From positions 1-12,584 of the forward strand of contig DJYX01000099.1 of assembly GCA_002450295.1 (NCBI GenBank): a DNA stretch of 12,584 nt. The letters run 5' to 3'. The stretch comes from Deltaproteobacteria bacterium UBA6967. GTDB taxonomy: Bacteria > SAR324 > NAC60-12. Below the pieces are notes generated by a model that saw only the letters and a list, made by a program, of their open reading frames with translations, had not been told where the DNA came from and did no database searches. A program made the translations under genes and the position numbers. Shown in pieces: positions 1-7,688 of the stretch (the stretch's first letter is position 1; each line of letters starts with the position of its first letter).

Positions 1-252
1 CCAGAGGATTTGGCTGCTCTCAAGCAGTGGCTGACTACAGTTGGGCTGACCAAGCTGGAGCGACAGTTGAAAGTACTCGGCATCGAAAGAGGCAGTACCG
101 AAGTCGCTGAGGTAGTGAGCCGCCAGTTTGTTCTGCAAGGAAGCCCCAATGGTTCCTATGACTCCCTCTTCCTGACTGCCTGGAAAGGTGCACGTTCTCA
201 ACGTAAATTAGGCTTTTCCAGTCGCTTGTCTTCGTCTAACGAATCAAAATAA
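1..252 (+). CDS. 3' end of an unrecognised protein (5' partial)
   Basis: The reading frame is open from the first base of the window to TAA at 250-252, so this is the last 83 codons of a gene that begins upstream. An in-frame TTG at 10 exists, but nothing there looks like a real start (no Shine-Dalgarno, and the frame is open before it). The visible tail is hydrophilic and mixed helical, starting PEDLAALKQWLTTVGL, and ends in a basic, serine-rich stretch (KLGFSSRLSSSNESK). There is no membrane segment or motif I recognise. I cannot assign a function. It reads in the same direction as the small membrane protein and gltA that follow, about 100 bases away, so co-transcription is possible but unproven. 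Confidence 0.6.
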   Translation, partial: PEDLAALKQWLTTVGLTKLERQLKVLGIERGSTEVAEVVSRQFVLQGSPNGSYDSLFLTAWKGARSQRKLGFSSRLSSSNESK

Positions 253-277
253 TCCCTGTCAGCTTGATGAGGAAGAA

Positions 278-306
278 TTGACTGTTGTTGGCATCTTCCT
301 TACCGT
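278..306 (+). promoter_or_regulatory. possible sigma-70-like promoter upstream of the small membrane protein
   Basis: TTGACT at 278-283 matches the -35 consensus at five of six positions. It is followed after exactly 17 bases by TACCGT at 301-306, which matches only three of six -10 positions. The site lies in the 104-base gap between the partial gene and the membrane protein start at 357. The weak -10 makes this a candidate only. Confidence 0.25.
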
Positions 307-356
307 TCCTTTCTATTTTTCAAATAGTTGCTTGTTACTTTCTGCAAGAAATAATT

Positions 357-584
357 ATGAAAGCTTGGTTGGACGAACTCGTTGATGGAATCTACCGTGG
401 GCTTTTTGCTCTGATTGTCCTGTTCGTACCTACTTTGGCGCTCGGTGAACTAGTCAAGGTGATCTTTCCAGCAGAGTATCACGGTTGGTCCTTTCTTGGA
501 GTGCTTTGCGCCTATTTCCTGCTGCTCTATCGACTACGTCATCGATTACCATACTGGCGGGATGAGGAGCCAACCGACTCCTGA
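357..584 (+). CDS. small two-helix inner-membrane protein, function unknown
   Basis: This is a 75-residue protein starting at ATG 357. A longer reading from TTG 285 would add 24 residues but has a poor start, so I prefer the ATG. An amphipathic N-terminus (MKAWLDELVDGIYRG) leads into a first hydrophobic segment at about residues 15-36. A short polar turn containing FPAEYHG follows, then a second hydrophobic segment at about 44-59, then a basic and acidic tail (RLRHRLPYWRDEEPTDS). The positive charges right after the second helix suggest a hairpin with both ends in the cytoplasm. It lies 55 bases upstream of gltA on the same strand and may share its transcript. I do not recognise a family. Confidence that it is a gene is moderate, based on its membrane-protein composition and its position. 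Confidence 0.6.
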   Translation: MKAWLDELVDGIYRGLFALIVLFVPTLALGELVKVIFPAEYHGWSFLGVLCAYFLLLYRLRHRLPYWRDEEPTDS

Positions 585-639
585 GGGGTTGTGCTGCAAA
601 CCTATTTTCAACACGAATTCATTGAATGAAAGGATTCGC

Positions 640-1920
640 ATGAGTGACAATGCACGGATTGATATTAGAGGTAAGTCAGTGGATTTGCCGATTGTGGAAG
701 GCAGTGAGGGTGAATTGGGACTGGACATCAGCAAACTGCGTGCGCAGTCCAAAGCAATCACGCTGGATCCAGGCTATGTGAACACAGGTGCGTGCACCAG
801 TGCGATTACCTTTCTGGACGGTGAAGAGGGAATTCTACGTTATCGAGGTTATTCCATAGAGGAGTTGGCAGAGCATTCCAACTTTCTGGAAGTGAGCTAC
901 CTCTTGATTTATGGTGATTTGCCAACGGTAGAACAATTGGAAGAGTTCCGGCGTAACGTCACGATGCACACGATGCTTCACGAGGATTTGCGTCACATCT
1001 ACGAGGCATTTCCAAAGGATGCTCATCCAATGGCGATTCTCTCCTGCATTGTTTGCGCGCTCTCTACGTTCTACGATGACTTTAGCCACCGTGACCAGAG
1101 CGCGGTCGATCTCGCAGTGTGGCGACTCGTTGGCAAACTACCTACGATTGCGGCTTGGTCCTACAAGAAAAATAGTGGTCAGCCCTTTGTTTATCCGAAG
1201 AACCACCTCGATTACTGTGCCAACTTTCTGAACATGATGTTCAGCGTACCCGCTGGACCTTATGAAGTTCCTGAAGTGTTTGCCAAGGCGCTCAACGTGC
1301 TCTTCATTTTACATGCTGATCACGAACAGAACTGTTCAACATCAACAGTACGCTTGGTAGGTAGTAGCCAAGCCAATCTGTTTGCTTCGATTTCATCCGG
1401 AATTGCTGCGCTCTGGGGGCCACTGCATGGTGGGGCAAATCAAGCCGTGCTGGAAATGCTGATGCAGATTCAGAATGATGGCGGTGATGTGCAGAAATTT
1501 GTGAATCTTGCCAAGGATAAGAATTCAAACTTCCGCCTGATGGGTTTTGGTCACCGGGTCTACCGCAATTTTGATCCGCGAGCCAAGATCATCAAGCGCT
1601 ACGCTGATGAGGTCCTCAAAATTGTTGGAGTGCAGGATCCCTTGCTAGATATTGCCAAGCAACTGGAGGAGGCTGCATTACAAGACGAATACTTCGTTGA
1701 GCGTAAACTCTATCCAAACGTCGACTTCTATAGCGGGATCATCTACAAGGCGATGGGCTTCCCGATTGACATGTTCACTGTCCTATTTGCGATGGGGCGA
1801 ATGCCGGGCTGGATCGCGCACTGGATCGAAATGCACAACAGTGATGCCAAGATTGGGCGCCCTCGACAGATCTACACAGGTCCAACACAGCGTTCGTATC
1901 AACAGATCAGCCAGCGCTGA
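640..1920 (+). CDS. gltA: citrate synthase, type II
   Basis: Condenses acetyl-CoA with oxaloacetate to citrate, the entry step of the TCA cycle, in the cytoplasm. The protein has 426 residues, the usual length of the proteobacterial enzyme. I start at ATG 640 because AGGA lies five bases upstream and because the protein then aligns end to end with remembered E. coli GltA; the same frame is open back to 496. The catalytic triad is visible: His263 in GPLHGG, His305 in MGFGHRVY, and Asp362 in PNVDFYSG. Other family signatures are HADHEQN at 225-231 and the near-terminal GRPRQIYTG. The N-terminal ~40-residue domain tied to allostery in the hexameric enzymes is present. The residue matching the reactive Cys206 of E. 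coli is Ala205 here, so NADH inhibition may differ (inference). It converges on prmC with a hairpin between them. Confidence 0.97.
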   Translation: MSDNARIDIRGKSVDLPIVEGSEGELGLDISKLRAQSKAITLDPGYVNTGACTSAITFLDGEEGILRYRGYSIEELAEHSNFLEVSYLLIYGDLPTVEQLEEFRRNVTMHTMLHEDLRHIYEAFPKDAHPMAILSCIVCALSTFYDDFSHRDQSAVDLAVWRLVGKLPTIAAWSYKKNSGQPFVYPKNHLDYCANFLNMMFSVPAGPYEVPEVFAKALNVLFILHADHEQNCSTSTVRLVGSSQANLFASISSGIAALWGPLHGGANQAVLEMLMQIQNDGGDVQKFVNLAKDKNSNFRLMGFGHRVYRNFDPRAKIIKRYADEVLKIVGVQDPLLDIAKQLEEAALQDEYFVERKLYPNVDFYSGIIYKAMGFPIDMFTVLFAMGRMPGWIAHWIEMHNSDAKIGRPRQIYTGPTQRSYQQISQR

Positions 1921-1933
1921 TTCTATCTCTCCA

Positions 1934-1957
1934 GGAGTCGCATAACTGTGCGGCTCC
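1934..1957 (+). terminator. probable transcription terminator hairpin after gltA
   Basis: GGAGTCGCA (1934-1942) and TGCGGCTCC (1949-1957) form a 9-pair stem, with one G-U wobble, around a 6-base loop (TAACTG). It starts 13 bases after the gltA stop and lies between two converging genes. The downstream sequence is pyrimidine-rich (cccgcctttccctcattt) but has no clean T run. On the minus strand no T run follows at all, so it probably serves gltA rather than prmC, if it is a terminator. Confidence 0.45.
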
Positions 1958-1971
1958 ATCCCGCCTTTCCC

Positions 1972-2862
1972 TCATTTCACTCGTAGTTGTGCCACGAGAA
2001 CTCGTGGATGGCCTTGCAAGTCCTGGCAAAATTCAACCAAGTTCCACGCCTCAGTTTCTTGAATGAGCCTCGTCAAAGCCGGTTGTTGATCGTATCCAAT
2101 TTCGACGATCAGCCAACCTCTGGGTCGTAGCAGACGAGGACCCTGCTGGAGAAATTCCCGATACCAGAAAAGGCCGTCTTCACCGCCATCTAGCGCCAGA
2201 TGTGGTTCAAATTGGCTGACTTCAGGGCTCAAACTCGCAATCTCTGTGGTTCGAATGTAGGGAGGGTTACTCAGGAGTGCATCGAACGGATGGGTCGCAG
2301 ATAGAGCAGCAAAACCGTTGGACTGGAGTAATTTTAACCGATTCTGACGTGGTTCAAGGAGCAGTGAGTGCTCCCTACAATTTTGCTGAGCCACTTGGAG
2401 TGCGATTGGGCTTTGCTCCAGACAAAGCCAATCCAGTTGTGTGCGTTCTGCACAGAGTGACAACGGGATGGCCCCAGTACCTGTGCCAAGTTCCAGTAGT
2501 CGTAGAGGGTGTTTAGGAAGGTGATTGAGCGCGGCTTCGATCAGCGTTTCGGTGTCAGGACGCGGAATGAGCACACCTGGCGCAACACGCAGTCGAAGAG
2601 ACCAAAAATCTCGGTAGCCCAAGAGATAGGCGACAGGGCACCCCTGGCCACGCTTACGAACTATTTGTCGATAGTCCGCTCGTTCTGGTTCTGTCAGGGG
2701 CCGATCGGCTTGTAAATACAGTTGCAGGCGCTCGTAACCCAGGACATGAGCAAGTAGCAACTCAGCATCCAATCGTGCAGTAGCCAGTTGTTTTTCACGG
2801 AAGTAGTCCGTGGTCCAACGCAAAACGGCTTCAATTGTCCAGGTGTCTGGGGTTTCAGGCAC
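1972..2862 (-). CDS. prmC: release factor glutamine N5-methyltransferase
   Basis: Methylates the glutamine of the GGQ motif in release factors RF1 and RF2 using S-adenosylmethionine, which improves translation termination. The protein has 296 residues. Residues 1-90 form the helical substrate-recognition domain, ending in the family-typical YLLGYRDFWSL. A link with IPRPDTE (99-105) follows. The methyltransferase fold shows the SAM loop ELGTGTG at 124-130 and the glutamine-binding NPPY at 199-202. GTG at 2862 is taken as the start. It overlaps the last 8 bases of the upstream gene, has no obvious Shine-Dalgarno, and so is probably translated by coupling. In many bacteria prmC follows prfA; here it ends a four-gene block of unrelated genes instead, and prfA is not in the window. 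Confidence 0.93.
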   Translation of the reverse strand: MPETPDTWTIEAVLRWTTDYFREKQLATARLDAELLLAHVLGYERLQLYLQADRPLTEPERADYRQIVRKRGQGCPVAYLLGYRDFWSLRLRVAPGVLIPRPDTETLIEAALNHLPKHPLRLLELGTGTGAIPLSLCAERTQLDWLCLEQSPIALQVAQQNCREHSLLLEPRQNRLKLLQSNGFAALSATHPFDALLSNPPYIRTTEIASLSPEVSQFEPHLALDGGEDGLFWYREFLQQGPRLLRPRGWLIVEIGYDQQPALTRLIQETEAWNLVEFCQDLQGHPRVLVAQLRVK

Positions 2863-3496
2863 GCTGAGATTCGGTTGCTCCGACTGACTCGTCGGCTTCT
2901 TCAGATGTTTCTGAGGATTCTTCCGCAGCAGCTTTGTTCGGGGTGGGTTCCTTGAGGAAGCGCCCCATCAGGCTATTCATGGCGTCTTGGACTCGCTTGA
3001 CTTGCTCCATGGACTGCCCCACTAGCCGATCCGAAGTTCGTTTGGCTTCAATCGCAATCGAAGATTCCTTGACAGAAATATCCCCATTGACAGCAACCCA
3101 GGCTTTCCGGCGTGTAAAAAATTCTAAGTAGCCGCTGATCTGAGCAATCCGACGTCGACAATCGGACATTCGTAGCTTGAGGCGTTGGCTGAAAGATTCC
3201 GACGGATCTTGTTGTTTCATCTGGAGAAAGCCTGCGAGAGCTCTTTCGTAAAAGCGCTTTGCCTGTTGAAATTTCTCTTCTGCACTTTTCCACTCCAGCA
3301 CAAAGGTATCCTGTTCAGCTAGGCGAAATAGGCACCAGCCCTGGTTACGATACATATCGGGTGTGGTCTTGTTGCGCAATTCGGCAGATTTACCAAATTT
3401 TTCGAGAGATTCGACAAAGTGCTCTAACTTCAACAGTTCGAATCCTTCACGATAGTACCGTTGAGATAGCTCGGAGGAAGCGGCGGGATCAGTCAT
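2855..3496 (-). CDS. helical TPR-like protein with acidic tail, function unknown
   Basis: This 213-residue protein has no signal peptide or membrane segment, so it is probably cytoplasmic. Residues 11-95 look like two or three tetratricopeptide-type helix pairs. One is YREGFELLKLEHFVESLEKFGKSAEL; a second, less regular, contains SAEEKFQQAKRFYERALAGF. Residues 100-180 are rich in charge and predicted helical, possibly a coiled coil. From about 182 to the end the chain is low-complexity and acidic (EESSETSEEADESVG), probably disordered. The start at ATG 3496 has no strong Shine-Dalgarno. It sits 15 bases after the lipoprotein gene and overlaps prmC by 8 bases, so it is clearly in the same operon. 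TPR-like folds mediate protein binding, but the partner cannot be inferred. No named family is recognised. Confidence 0.75.
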   Translation of the reverse strand: MTDPAASSELSQRYYREGFELLKLEHFVESLEKFGKSAELRNKTTPDMYRNQGWCLFRLAEQDTFVLEWKSAEEKFQQAKRFYERALAGFLQMKQQDPSESFSQRLKLRMSDCRRRIAQISGYLEFFTRRKAWVAVNGDISVKESSIAIEAKRTSDRLVGQSMEQVKRVQDAMNSLMGRFLKEPTPNKAAAEESSETSEEADESVGATESQRA

Positions 3497-3511
3497 GGTT
3501 GATTTAGTATT

Positions 3512-3808
3512 TTATGGGCAAGAATAGGTGCCGGGAGGTACAATCAATTCTGGATGCCGAACAATGGTTGTCGACTGTCCTGTTGTGAAATGATAAGTGA
3601 CTCGCTCTTCAGAAATGAACAGAAATTCTGGAGCACTTTCTTCCCAGCCAGCATTGCGTCTAAACTCCCTTTCATAGACAACTCGACAGAGATAATCAAT
3701 TTGCTGCTGTTGCATAGTGGGATAGAGCAGGGAACGAGGAGACTGCTGACAAGCGCCGAGAGTAAGGAGGATCAGGATGGTCAGCCAAGGGGCTTTTAGA
3801 AAAGACAT
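3512..3808 (-). CDS. small lipoprotein, function unknown
   Basis: This is a 98-residue protein. A lysine-containing N-terminus and a hydrophobic stretch (WLTILILLTLGAC) end in the lipobox LGAC, so signal peptidase II should cleave before Cys20 and the protein should be lipid-anchored in the envelope. The mature part of about 79 residues has two further cysteines, C41 and C97 or C98 (one residue from the end), which could form a disulfide. The body is rich in beta-prone segments (FLFISEERVTYHFTTGQSTTIV). I chose ATG 3808 because an AGG lies eight bases upstream. ATG 3814, two codons earlier, is the alternative and leaves only two bases from that AGG. It lies about 30 bases after the glycosyltransferase gene and 15 before the TPR-like gene. 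No family recognised. Confidence 0.75.
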   Translation of the reverse strand: MSFLKAPWLTILILLTLGACQQSPRSLLYPTMQQQQIDYLCRVVYEREFRRNAGWEESAPEFLFISEERVTYHFTTGQSTTIVRHPELIVPPGTYSCP

Positions 3809-3843
3809 GAACATTACCTGTGCTCAGAAACAACGGCGAGAAA

Positions 3844-5055
3844 TCAGGAAGAAGCTTCCTGCACGGCTGCTGTTGATGGAAGCTCTTCGTCTTCAGGAAT
3901 GTCCACGGGGCCCGATGATTCAGGGCCAGGATCAACGCGCCACTGACGATAGCCATATTGCACAGCATTGGCAATCTGGCGGGCGAAGCGGTCACGCCCA
4001 AAGCGTTGGGTCTGCTTGCGCAACTGAACTGGATCGAAGTCCTCCCATGTCTGCTCCATTTGCTCAATAGCAGCACAGAGGGCATCAACACGGGCTTCCT
4101 TGAAAAAAATACCAGTCTGTTCGTTAACAGTCTCCAGTGCACCTCCACCTGCAAAAGCCAGCACTGGAGTACCTGCTGCCTGGGCTTCCAAAGGCGTGAT
4201 GCCAAAGTCGTCAATCCCCGGAAAAACGAAAGCCCGGGCCTGCTGATAAAGCGGTGGAAGTTCGTGAGAGGCTCGGTCTCCCAGGAATTCGATATTTGGT
4301 TCGGCAATGGATTGGCAATATTCCTGATCCTGACCCGTACCAACAATTTTCAAGGGTAGTCCCAAACGGTTGAAGGCTTCGATTGCCAAGTCAACCCGCT
4401 TGTTTGGTGCGAAGGCCCCAACCATCAGGTAATAGTCCTGCTTGCTCACCGGTCCTTGCGGAACAAAGACTTCTAGATCAACAGGTGGATAGACGACTTG
4501 AGATTCGCGGTCGTAATATTCCAAAATTTTTTGACGAATGTTACGACTGTTGCAGAGGAACGTGTGTACGCGCTTGGCGCTGGACTTGTCCCATTCTCGC
4601 AGATAAGGCCGCATTGCTTCTCCACCGAGGCGCTGTAAGCGAGAGGTCTGCATTCGCCGGAAGTAGAGGTCGAAAGAGTCCCAGATGTAGCGCATGGGGG
4701 CGTGTACGTAGGACAAGTGATAGGTGTTGGGTCCCACGCGAACACCCTTGGCAGCACAATGACTTGAACTGATGATGACGTCGTAGTCACTGAGGTCAAA
4801 AGCTTCAATCGCTGTTGGAAAGAGCGGCAAAAAGTAGCGGTAGTGCTTGATGCCTCCAGGAATGTGCTGCAGGAAAGATGTGTAGATCGGCATCTCCGCA
4901 ATTGTAGGTGAGACGCTACCTGTCTGATGCACAAGCGTATAGAGGTCTGCCTGGGGAAAAAGTTCACAGAACACCTCTAGGCACTTTTCTCCGCCACGCA
5001 TACCGGTCAACCAATCGTGAACCAGGGCAATCCTTCGACCTTCCAGTAACGCCAT
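3844..5055 (-). CDS. family-4 (GT-B) glycosyltransferase, mannosyltransferase-like
   Basis: Transfers a sugar from a nucleotide donor to a glycan or lipid acceptor, most likely in lipopolysaccharide, capsule or exopolysaccharide assembly at the inner face of the inner membrane. The protein has 403 residues in two Rossmann-like halves. The N-terminal acceptor domain opens with IALVHDWLTGMRGGEK (residues 9-24), the glycine-rich loop common in this family. The donor domain starts near 208 (YLMVGAFAPNKRVDLAIEAF) and carries FPGIDDFGITPLEAQAAGTPV at 278-298. In the usual EX7E motif the first glutamate is aspartate here (D282, with E290 the second). A disordered acidic tail occupies about 374-403. 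It resembles WbaZ/MtfB-type mannosyltransferases from memory, but the sugar and acceptor are not determinable. It is the first gene of the minus-strand block; no other polysaccharide gene is nearby. Confidence 0.88.
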   Translation of the reverse strand: MALLEGRRIALVHDWLTGMRGGEKCLEVFCELFPQADLYTLVHQTGSVSPTIAEMPIYTSFLQHIPGGIKHYRYFLPLFPTAIEAFDLSDYDVIISSSHCAAKGVRVGPNTYHLSYVHAPMRYIWDSFDLYFRRMQTSRLQRLGGEAMRPYLREWDKSSAKRVHTFLCNSRNIRQKILEYYDRESQVVYPPVDLEVFVPQGPVSKQDYYLMVGAFAPNKRVDLAIEAFNRLGLPLKIVGTGQDQEYCQSIAEPNIEFLGDRASHELPPLYQQARAFVFPGIDDFGITPLEAQAAGTPVLAFAGGGALETVNEQTGIFFKEARVDALCAAIEQMEQTWEDFDPVQLRKQTQRFGRDRFARQIANAVQYGYRQWRVDPGPESSGPVDIPEDEELPSTAAVQEASS

Positions 5056-5146
5056 CCTGTTTCTTTCTGAAGATTATTGGAGTCTGTAAACCGGTGAAAG
5101 GTACCCGTCCCTGCCCAAATCTGCAACCAGAATCGTCCCTGTAACT
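5056..5146. promoter_or_regulatory. divergent intergenic region
   Basis: These 91 bases separate the start of the minus-strand glycosyltransferase block from the start of folB on the plus strand. Promoters for both directions must lie here or inside the neighbouring genes. I see no convincing -35/-10 pair on either strand and no operator palindrome, so only the geometry supports the call. Confidence 0.4.
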
Positions 5147-5560
5147 ATGCCATCTCTGACCGCTTCCAAGTGCTTTTGGATTCGTCTTCAACAACTACGC
5201 TTCCACGCCCATCATGGAGTACTGCCAGAAGAAGCCACTTTGGGACAACGCTTTGTACTGGACTTGGAGTGTGCGTTCCATCCGCCATCAGAGCCTTGGA
5301 CTGATGAATTGTCGCACACGGTATCCTACGCAGAGCTTTGTGAACAAATCCGTGAGCTTTGTGAACAGCGTAGATTCAAGTTGCTGGAGTCACTAGCCGA
5401 TGCGATTGTTGAACGTCTCCGCGCAGAATTCCCAAAGCTTGAGTACATCCGAGTCTGTCTACACAAGCCCTCCGTTCCTATAGCAGCTTTATTGGATGAG
5501 GCTGCTGTAGAGCTTCGTTGGTGTAGTGAAACATGGCCAAACTCGCTGGCTGCTCCTTGA
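5147..5560 (+). CDS. folB: dihydroneopterin aldolase
   Basis: Converts 7,8-dihydroneopterin to 6-hydroxymethyl-7,8-dihydropterin and glycolaldehyde in folate biosynthesis, in the cytoplasm. The protein has 137 residues, slightly longer than the usual ~120 through a short N-terminal extension (MPSLTASK). Family signatures are present. LRFHAHHGVLPEEATLGQRF (17-36) holds the substrate-site glutamate. SYAEL (60-64) holds the conserved tyrosine at 61. LLESLA (79-84) holds the pterin-anchoring Glu81. HKPSVPI (106-112) holds the catalytic Lys107. ATG 5147 has no good Shine-Dalgarno. It is followed by nadE after 118 bases, so the two may or may not share a transcript. The usual partners folK and folP are not in the window. 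Confidence 0.93.
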   Translation: MPSLTASKCFWIRLQQLRFHAHHGVLPEEATLGQRFVLDLECAFHPPSEPWTDELSHTVSYAELCEQIRELCEQRRFKLLESLADAIVERLRAEFPKLEYIRVCLHKPSVPIAALLDEAAVELRWCSETWPNSLAAP

Positions 5561-5678
5561 TGTCTTCAAATCCCAACGTGCTCGATCTAGTGCCTCTGAA
5601 AAGGTGATACTTGCTGACCTAATCGAGATCTGATCTACTGATTTTGTTCACCTACTATCTAATCGCTTGGAAGCAGTC

Positions 5679-7676
5679 ATGAAACTCCGAGTTGCTGCTG
5701 CAACACTAAATCAAACCCCACTGGACTGGCCCGGTAATCTTCGCCGCATTCGTCAGGCAATTGAACAGGCACGTCAGCAGGAAGTGCAACTGCTACTGCT
5801 GCCAGAGCTTTGTTTGACCGGATATGGCTGCGAAGATGTTTTTCATGCGGAACAGCTGCATGATTATGCTTGGGAGCAACTGTTGTCACTGCTACCGCTC
5901 ACCAATGAGATGGTCGTTGTTCTTGGGGTGCCGTTGCGTGTTCGCAAGCAGACTTACAATGCAGCAGCACTACTAGCGCATCAGCAGTTGGTGGGGCTGG
6001 TCTGTAAGCAGACATTGCCTCAGCACGACCTGTTTTATGAGCCGCGTTGGTTCCAGCCTTGGATGCCAGGCAAGCAGGAACTGCTGGAGCGGGATGGCCT
6101 GCAAGTGCCGTTTGGAGATATCTGCTTTGATCTAGGAGGTGTGCGAATTGGGATGGAGATCTGCGAAGATGCTTGGGGTACCTCTCGTCCAGCTCAGCGC
6201 TTGGCTTCTCAGGATGTGGATCTGATCCTCAATCCAAGCGCCAGTCCATTCAGTTTTGGTAAGATCCAGTTGCGACAACAACTGGTCACAGAGTCCGCCC
6301 GTTCGACGGCTACGACGTATCTCTATGCCAATCTGCTGGGAAATGAGGCTGGCAGAATCATCTACGAAGGCAGCACTTTGATTGCTCATGGTCGGCAGGG
6401 AATGGTAGCATCTGGTCGTTACTTTTCCTTTACAGAATTCCAGATGACGACAGCAATTGTGGATCTGCGCCTGACACGTCTGGATCGTAGCAAGCTGCCC
6501 GTTCGGGCTACGTCAGAACCGTCACCTCACTGCATTTTCTGCCCGTTTTCCTGGAAATCTTTACCCATTTCTCTGAAATCTACAGTGAAACTATTGGCGC
6601 CATCTCCGAGTAAGCATGAGGAATTTACTCACGCAGTGAGTCTCGGACTGTGGGACTATCTGCGCAAGAGTCGCAGTCGTGGTTTTGTGGTTTCAGCCAG
6701 TGGTGGTGCGGATTCCTCCAGTCTGGTGGTATTGGTTTACCTGATGTTGCGTCTTGCTGATGAAGAAATGGGCCGTGCCAAGCTGGTTGAATACCTGACA
6801 AGGCTCTGGTCAATGGGCCTACCAGCCGATATTTCACTCACGGAGTTGATGTCACGCTTATTGCTAACCATCTACCAGTCAAGTGAGAATTCTTCAGCAA
6901 CTACACGGTCTGCTGCACGCACAGTTTGTGAATCGGTCGGTGCCCGACACTTCGAATACGATATCCAACCCTTGCTGGATCAACACCGTGGTTGGATGGA
7001 GCAGCAACTGGAACGACCGCTGGACTGGCAGCAAGACGATTTGGCCTTGCAGAACATTCAGGCTCGGGTCCGAGCTCCAGGAGCTTGGTTTCTGACGAAT
7101 CTTCACGGTGCACTGCTGTTATCTACTAGTAATCGGAGTGAGGCTGCTGTGGGTTACGCAACCATGGATGGGGATACGGCAGGAGGGCTTAGCCCGCTTG
7201 GGGGCATAGACAAAGCCTACCTGCGCGAATGGTTGCGTTGGTTAGAAAAAGAAGGATTGCCAACGATCGGTTCGCTGCCCTTTTTGCATTGTGTGAACGA
7301 GCAGGAACCGACGGCGGAATTGCGACCCCTTGCTGCAGCACAGTCCGACGAAGATGATTTGATGCCCTACCATGTGTTGGATGCAATTGAGCGTGAGGCA
7401 ATTCGAGAACATCGCTGGCCACTAGAGATTTGGCAGGACCTGCAGGAGCGTTTCCCAGAGCTTCCGCCGGTTCAGCTAGCACATTACACAGAGCGCTTTT
7501 TCCGTCTCTGGTGTCGCAACCAATGGAAACGAGAGCGTCTGGCACCGTCCTTTCATTTGGACGAAGAAAATCTGGATCCGAAAACATGGTGTCGCTTCCC
7601 GATCCTTTCGGGAAACTTTGAGACTGAATTGGAAGCCCTCAGGGCTACCGCACACCCAACCTCCCTAGACTCGTAG
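5679..7676 (+). CDS. nadE: glutamine-dependent NAD+ synthetase
   Basis: Makes NAD+ from nicotinate adenine dinucleotide, ATP and glutamine, the last step of NAD biosynthesis. The protein has 665 residues and two domains. Residues 1-300 form the nitrilase-like glutaminase, whose triad is Glu43 (LPELCLTGY), Lys110 (CKQTLPQHDLFYEPRWF) and Cys162 (MEICEDAW). Residues 315-650 form the synthetase, with the PP-loop SASGGADSS at 339-347, the substrate region DDLALQNIQARVR (453-465), and STSNRSEAAVGY (482-493) with SPLGGIDK. I chose ATG 5679 because GGAAG lies five bases upstream; TTG 5667 would add four residues and lacks a comparable site. Its stop codon TAG overlaps the motA Shine-Dalgarno, so translation of the two is closely linked. 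The presence of the glutaminase domain means it can use glutamine rather than free ammonia. Confidence 0.95.
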   Translation: MKLRVAAATLNQTPLDWPGNLRRIRQAIEQARQQEVQLLLLPELCLTGYGCEDVFHAEQLHDYAWEQLLSLLPLTNEMVVVLGVPLRVRKQTYNAAALLAHQQLVGLVCKQTLPQHDLFYEPRWFQPWMPGKQELLERDGLQVPFGDICFDLGGVRIGMEICEDAWGTSRPAQRLASQDVDLILNPSASPFSFGKIQLRQQLVTESARSTATTYLYANLLGNEAGRIIYEGSTLIAHGRQGMVASGRYFSFTEFQMTTAIVDLRLTRLDRSKLPVRATSEPSPHCIFCPFSWKSLPISLKSTVKLLAPSPSKHEEFTHAVSLGLWDYLRKSRSRGFVVSASGGADSSSLVVLVYLMLRLADEEMGRAKLVEYLTRLWSMGLPADISLTELMSRLLLTIYQSSENSSATTRSAARTVCESVGARHFEYDIQPLLDQHRGWMEQQLERPLDWQQDDLALQNIQARVRAPGAWFLTNLHGALLLSTSNRSEAAVGYATMDGDTAGGLSPLGGIDKAYLREWLRWLEKEGLPTIGSLPFLHCVNEQEPTAELRPLAAAQSDEDDLMPYHVLDAIEREAIREHRWPLEIWQDLQERFPELPPVQLAHYTERFFRLWCRNQWKRERLAPSFHLDEENLDPKTWCRFPILSGNFETELEALRATAHPTSLDS

Positions 7677-7680
7677 GAGT
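7677..7680 (+). promoter_or_regulatory. part of the motA ribosome binding site, overlapping the nadE stop
   Basis: The bases TAGGAG span 7674-7679. TAG is the nadE stop (7674-7676) and AGGAG is the Shine-Dalgarno for ATG 7689, nine bases downstream. This arrangement ties motA translation to ribosomes finishing nadE. Confidence 0.6.
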
Positions 7681-7688
7681 ATTGCTTC

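Noticed and set aside
496..639. 48-residue upstream extension of citrate synthase
   Set aside because: It overlaps the small membrane protein gene, has no similarity to citrate synthase, and the ATG at 640 has a good Shine-Dalgarno.
3696..4346. 216-residue minus-strand frame overlapping the glycosyltransferase and lipoprotein genes
   Set aside because: It is a shifted-frame shadow of two well-supported genes on the same strand; its translation has no family signature.
4473..4967. 164-residue minus-strand frame inside the glycosyltransferase gene
   Set aside because: It lies wholly inside a gene with clear GT-B motifs and its translation has shadow-like composition (runs of Ser, Thr, Cys, Arg).
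5581..5627. Imperfect inverted repeat CTCGATCTAG / CTAATCGAG between folB and nadE
   Set aside because: The stem has a bulge and a 28-base loop with no T run; likely chance.
7189..7587. 132-residue minus-strand frame opposite nadE
   Set aside because: Antisense shadow within a complete, motif-bearing nadE; no supporting start signal.
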